From NCBI RefSeq assembly GCF_000471905.2, contig NW_006499364.1, forward strand, positions 1,207,226 through 1,271,225: a stretch of DNA of 64,000 nucleotides, in the 5' to 3' direction. The stretch is from Amborella trichopoda. Lineage: Eukaryota > Streptophyta > Magnoliopsida > Amborellales > Amborellaceae. Position 1 is the stretch's first letter. Every line of letters starts with the position of its first letter. Below, piece by piece: positions 60,501-64,000 of the stretch. The notes under the pieces were generated by a model. It ran no database searches, had not been told where the DNA came from, and saw only the letters and a list, made by a program, of their open reading frames with translations. A program made the position numbers and the translations under genes.

Positions 60501-63500
60501 ATTTTTATGCTTTGGTACTTGTGTCCTCTCTCTCTGTCTCTCCACACAGCCACACCTAGGACATTCAAAACTACCAGAGGCGAACAATGTTGAGTTAGCT
60601 GTAGCAGAAGAAATGCTATTGCCATTAACATTATAGATAGAAGTAAAGCATGGATTTTCAATTAATTTTTTAAAATTACAATGAATGAATGGAGCACTCT
60701 GCGTGTTTTGGTTGAGCTCTTGCAATTGTTGTCTAAATTTGGCGTTTTCATAGGGTTTCAGATTCTCTTTCCTCAATAAATTTTGAAAGAGGGTTTTCAA
60801 TGAATATGATATGTGTATCAATCGATAAGAGAAGTAGCATTGACCTGTGCTTCCAAAATGGAAAAAAAGGTATAATCATTGGAGCATGGTTCCATGACTT
60901 ACCATAGTCCGACTGGACTCGGTGAGTTATTCGTCCCAGAGTTTATGTATAATTGGACTTAACATAATTTTTTTAAAAAAAGTTCAAAAAAATGGTTAAA
61001 GTTATAGTAATTTTTTTTATTTATGTTTGAATGTTTTTGGAAAGGATTGGTGAGTTTTTTTTTTTGTCATAATCCCTGTTTTTTTTACTTTCTTTTTTCT
61101 TGAATTTCTGTTAAAATCTCCGGCGTATGTTTTGGATCATTTTTTCTTATACCCTTTTAAGCTTATTTGGACTTTTTAAGTTTTCTTTTAGATTTATTTT
61201 ATTTTACCTACCTTCACTCATTTCTATATTTTTCATTTTTTCTGGAACTCCTTGGTCCCGAGCAAGAGTCGAGTGAGTCCACTAAGACTCGCCCTAGTTA
61301 CTCAGCTCAGCCAAGGGTCGAGTCCCTTGGTGGAGACAACTTTCTGAAGTTTGCTTTACAAAAAGAGAAAGGTGCATAGAGAGAGAGAAAGAGAGGTGCT
61401 GCATTTTATTGTTTTTGGTCACTCTAGTTTTGTTAATGAAATCAATAAGCCCCATAGGACTGCAGTACATTTTTTAGGGAAGTGGTCAGGGCTAACCTTT
61501 CCAAATGGTGCTACTAACTGCTGTAGTGCTGTGATTCTATCACCTAATTTCTCCCTTCTAACCTGCTTCTTCGACGTATAAACAAAAATCAAATGACCTA
61601 TACAATCACTTATACCAACAGAACACAATACCCTAAATAGAAAATCTAATAACATGAGAATTCCATTTGAGTAACAAGAAAATTCTTAACCTAGGCAAAA
61701 GGAAGAACAAAACATTATTCTAATTGCCTTTTACCAACCTTAAATGGTGGAAATGAAGAACTAGCTTCGAATCGCCGCCTCTTTGATGGTGCTTCTGATG
61801 CAGTGGTCGAGCCCATGCTGCCAAATCTACATGCTCCGGCAGTTTCCTCCATGAAAGTAGAGATCTATGAATTAAGAATAATTAGTTATATTCACCACTA
61901 ATTTTTTTATTGCCACCACACTACAACTGTATTGTTTGAGAATAGTGCAAGAATGACACCGCAGAAAGAAAATGAGTAAATTATAGAGATTGCTAATGAA
62001 ATAAAATTAAGTGAGAATCTGGTAAATAGGGGCAAAAAGAGAGAGTAAAAAGTGATAATATGTAATAATTCACAAGGTCAGTTTTAACATTTAAAAAAAA
62101 AAAGGTTATGAGGTCAGTTTGATATTGATTGTAGCAGCATATATTCATCTTCTATATTGTGGATGTCAGTAATGGAGAAGAAGCCCATCCACTTGAAACT
62201 ATAAGAAATGGTACTATGAACAAGTCATGATAATTCTTTAATAACACTGGTTGATGCTTTTTCTTCTCTTCTTCTTGCTCCTGTTAATACAAAAACAATT
62301 ACTAGTGCTGAAACCACCACCACAGCAATGACGGCGACAACAAAGATAATGACAACAAACAAAGGCAGCACTAGGAATAACAATAAACAAAATGAAGTAG
62401 TATCAGTAGAAGGTTACATGTTGACCCACCTTGTGTGGAATACTTGATGGCCTTTGCAGATGTTTTTGTGGATATTCTAACCCACATGATCTGGCTTCAC
62501 TTAGTGAACCTGGATAGCACGCTGATGTTTGGTGAAAAATTTCCCCAGATTTAGCAGTGACTGAAAAATTCAGAGCTTGCATCAAATTTTCACATCTTGG
62601 ATTCACGAGTGATGGGGTTGGATACAACGATGTGATCTCCACTGATGGAAGAACTTGAGGAAACAAACCACTTCTGCTAAATTTAGGGAAATGGGCTAAA
62701 TTAGCAGGTGATTGATAAGAATCCCTTGCTGAAATTGACGATCCAAGGATTTGGCACTTCAATAAGAGGTTTCTATTGAACTCTTCTAAATCATTGTTAC
62801 TTTTACAATAATCCAATTGAATCCCTTGAAAGATAGAGGGCTCACTAGCTAATCTGCCATAATTTGACATTGGATCTGAAATTTCTTGCTTCATTTTCAC
62901 TTGTGTAGGAAGCTCTTGATCAGAATTATGTGCATAATTTCCATTACTAGAAGTGCAGTAAGTGAACTCTAGTTTGGGTATCATTGACGTACTCTCGCTG
63001 TAATTGGGCGGAATTTGGATTTCATGATTTGGCTTCAAATCTCTTGGTTCAAATGGCAAGGCACTATTGTTCAGATTGAACATTTTCATAGCCTGCATCA
63101 TGTTTTCACTGTTCCCAACATTCCTGTGCCATTGGAGATCATTATATTACTCGCTTTTATTCAAAATTATAGGAATTTATTGAAACTTACATTTCAAAAT
63201 GGAATGAAATATACAAAATAGTTCAATAAAAACTAACAAAAGAACCCCTTTATGGTATTGCACTGTAACATAATCTTCAAATCAATTAGAAAAGGTCAAC
63301 TTTTCTCCATGTTTTGAGGAGTTTTAAGGGAATTCATGGCTTGAAAACCAATAGATCTCGTAAAGTCACTATGTACAGAAATATAATCTACAAATAAAAA
63401 TAATGAGATTCGAAACCAAACATCTGCAGTGCAATTTATTTTGATAAATTCAAGCAAACTATTAAGAAACCTCCAAGTTTTTGTCACTTTCAAGGTAATT

Positions 63501-63742
63501 TTCATGGAGCTAGATCCAAGGAAACCTTATAGTTTGATTGCGTATGATTTGCAAATACTTTGAAAAACTTCTTTTAACAACCTTCAGTATAAATAGGAGC
63601 TCAGAGAGAGAGAGAGAGAGATGACTTACATGATAGGATTTTGGTTCCAGTTACTGCTTATTATTCCATGAAAAGATGAAGCTTGGAGACAGGAACTCAA
63701 GAACTGGTCTTGCTGCTGATGGTCTAGATTTGCAGAACCCAT
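57513..63742 (-). CDS. bHLH transcription factor, bHLH110-like (seven exons)
   Basis: A nuclear transcription factor of the plant-specific atypical bHLH group that includes Arabidopsis bHLH110, bHLH68, bHLH112 and bHLH123. Coding exons, right to left: 63742-63630, 63123-62430, 61864-61739, 61562-61497, 60270-60205, 59983-59915, 57671-57513. All introns are GT…AG, and the phases join to 430 residues without a stop. The start [14 protein letters not shown] resembles the bHLH110 N-terminus. Residues 295-302 (PSKRRRFE) are a basic patch without the His-Glu-Arg needed for usual E-box contact. Helix 1 is at 312-333 ([15 protein letters not shown]) and helix 2 at 334-355 ([20 protein letters not shown]). 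The group's C-terminal [15 protein letters not shown] is at 395-409 and the stop follows SKFGGP. The large exon 2 has no known domain. The exact orthologue is uncertain; the family is not. Confidence 0.92.
57672..59914 (-). other. Intron 6 of the bHLH gene (2.2 kb)
   Basis: The longest intron. It has a T-rich tract on the minus strand before the acceptor (57677-57800), repeated GGTC/GACC words near 58540-58730, a 23-base near-perfect hairpin at 58855-58877, a 17-base direct repeat (58818-58834 and 59058-59074), and a 43 bp tandem duplication at 59202-59287. No coding sequence. Confidence 0.6.
59202..59287. repeat. 43 bp perfect tandem duplication
   Basis: The segment beginning CCCCAAAAGCTGACCATG at 59202 is repeated exactly from 59245 to 59287, inside intron 6. 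Confidence 0.9.
63603..63621. repeat. GA microsatellite in intron 1 of the bHLH gene
   Basis: About nine GA repeats lie just after the exon 1 donor, a CT run on the coding strand. Confidence 0.85.
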
Positions 63743-64000
63743 GGTGGATTCTTAAACACTGTAAATCCAATGCCCACCAGTAAACAAGCTTTGGAATCTC
63801 ATTCAGCCACAAAAAGTGTGAGTCAAAACAGAACACAAAGACCTTTTGCTTTCAACCCCCACCTCTACGTTAGCCACTAAGTAAAATTTAAAGTGTAATA
63901 AAGTTGAAGAAAAAGTTGAAGAAGACGAAGGAAAGAGAGCAAATACAAAAATAAAAAATAAAAAAAATATAGTAAAGCTACTCTCTCTCTCTCTCTCACT
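63743..64000 (-). promoter_or_regulatory. 5' UTR and proximal promoter of the bHLH gene (partial)
   Basis: On the minus strand an ACTATATTTTTTTTA run near 63962-63975 could be a TATA box, and a CT/GA run lies at 63981-63999. GA/CT repeats are common in plant core promoters. The transcript start is not determinable, and the rest of the promoter lies beyond the window. Confidence 0.35.

Noticed and set aside
60450-60821. 123-codon minus-strand frame between bHLH exons 4 and 5
   Set aside because: It lies wholly in intron 4 of the bHLH gene, has no splice sites joining in frame with the conserved exons, and no family match.
1-64000. tRNA, rRNA and other structural RNA genes
   Set aside because: None was recognised by eye on either strand. 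The only tRNA-like signals are the short primer-binding sites of the elements.

Overview
The window is nuclear DNA of a flowering plant. It carries a seven-exon bHLH transcription-factor gene of plant type, a plant LINE tail, and long-LTR Ty3/gypsy elements. There is no bacterial-style gene layout. The species cannot be named from the sequence alone.

Positions 1-51347 are almost wholly LTR-retrotransposon DNA from one family whose LTRs start TGTTTGAA and end CACCTAACCA. Element A (378-16575, minus strand) is nearly complete. It has two 2.75 kb LTRs, a primer-binding site, a leader ORF, gag and a retropepsin, and it is flanked by the 5 bp duplication ATAGC. It sits inside the 3' LTR of element B (1-377 plus 16576-32165, minus strand), which has the same gene order. 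In both, the polyprotein stops after the protease, and the place where reverse transcriptase, RNase H and integrase should be holds a coiled-coil ORF on the opposite strand with its own apparent 3' end signal. Between that ORF and the 3' LTR lie about 3.5 kb of non-coding DNA with tandem arrays (101 bp, 35 bp and about 26 bp units). Because both copies share this layout, it looks like an inherited non-autonomous architecture, probably mobilised in trans.

Positions 32166-35285 are unassigned DNA with a 52 bp array. Positions 35286-51347 are further nested or broken family members: two minus-strand 3' LTRs with adjoining internal sequence, a plus-strand element C (42388 to about 47370) with 5' LTR, primer-binding site and leader ORF, and a plus-strand LTR ending at 51347. 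All six R-U5 regions share a TATA box beside a conserved CCCATGTTTGGG motif and an AAG/GTAA splice-donor-like site. An acceptor-like TGCAG or TACAG is seen in four of them. The interval between holds purine/pyrimidine tracts and copy-specific minisatellites whose units are hairpins.

From 51348 the DNA is unrelated to the family: 51348-55080 without a recognisable gene (a TATA-like site near 53393), a decayed LINE 3' end (about 55080-55985), a quiet spacer, and on the minus strand a bHLH110-like transcription factor gene (57513-63742) that can be assembled exon by exon into a 430-residue protein without a stop or frameshift. It is the only intact protein gene in the window.
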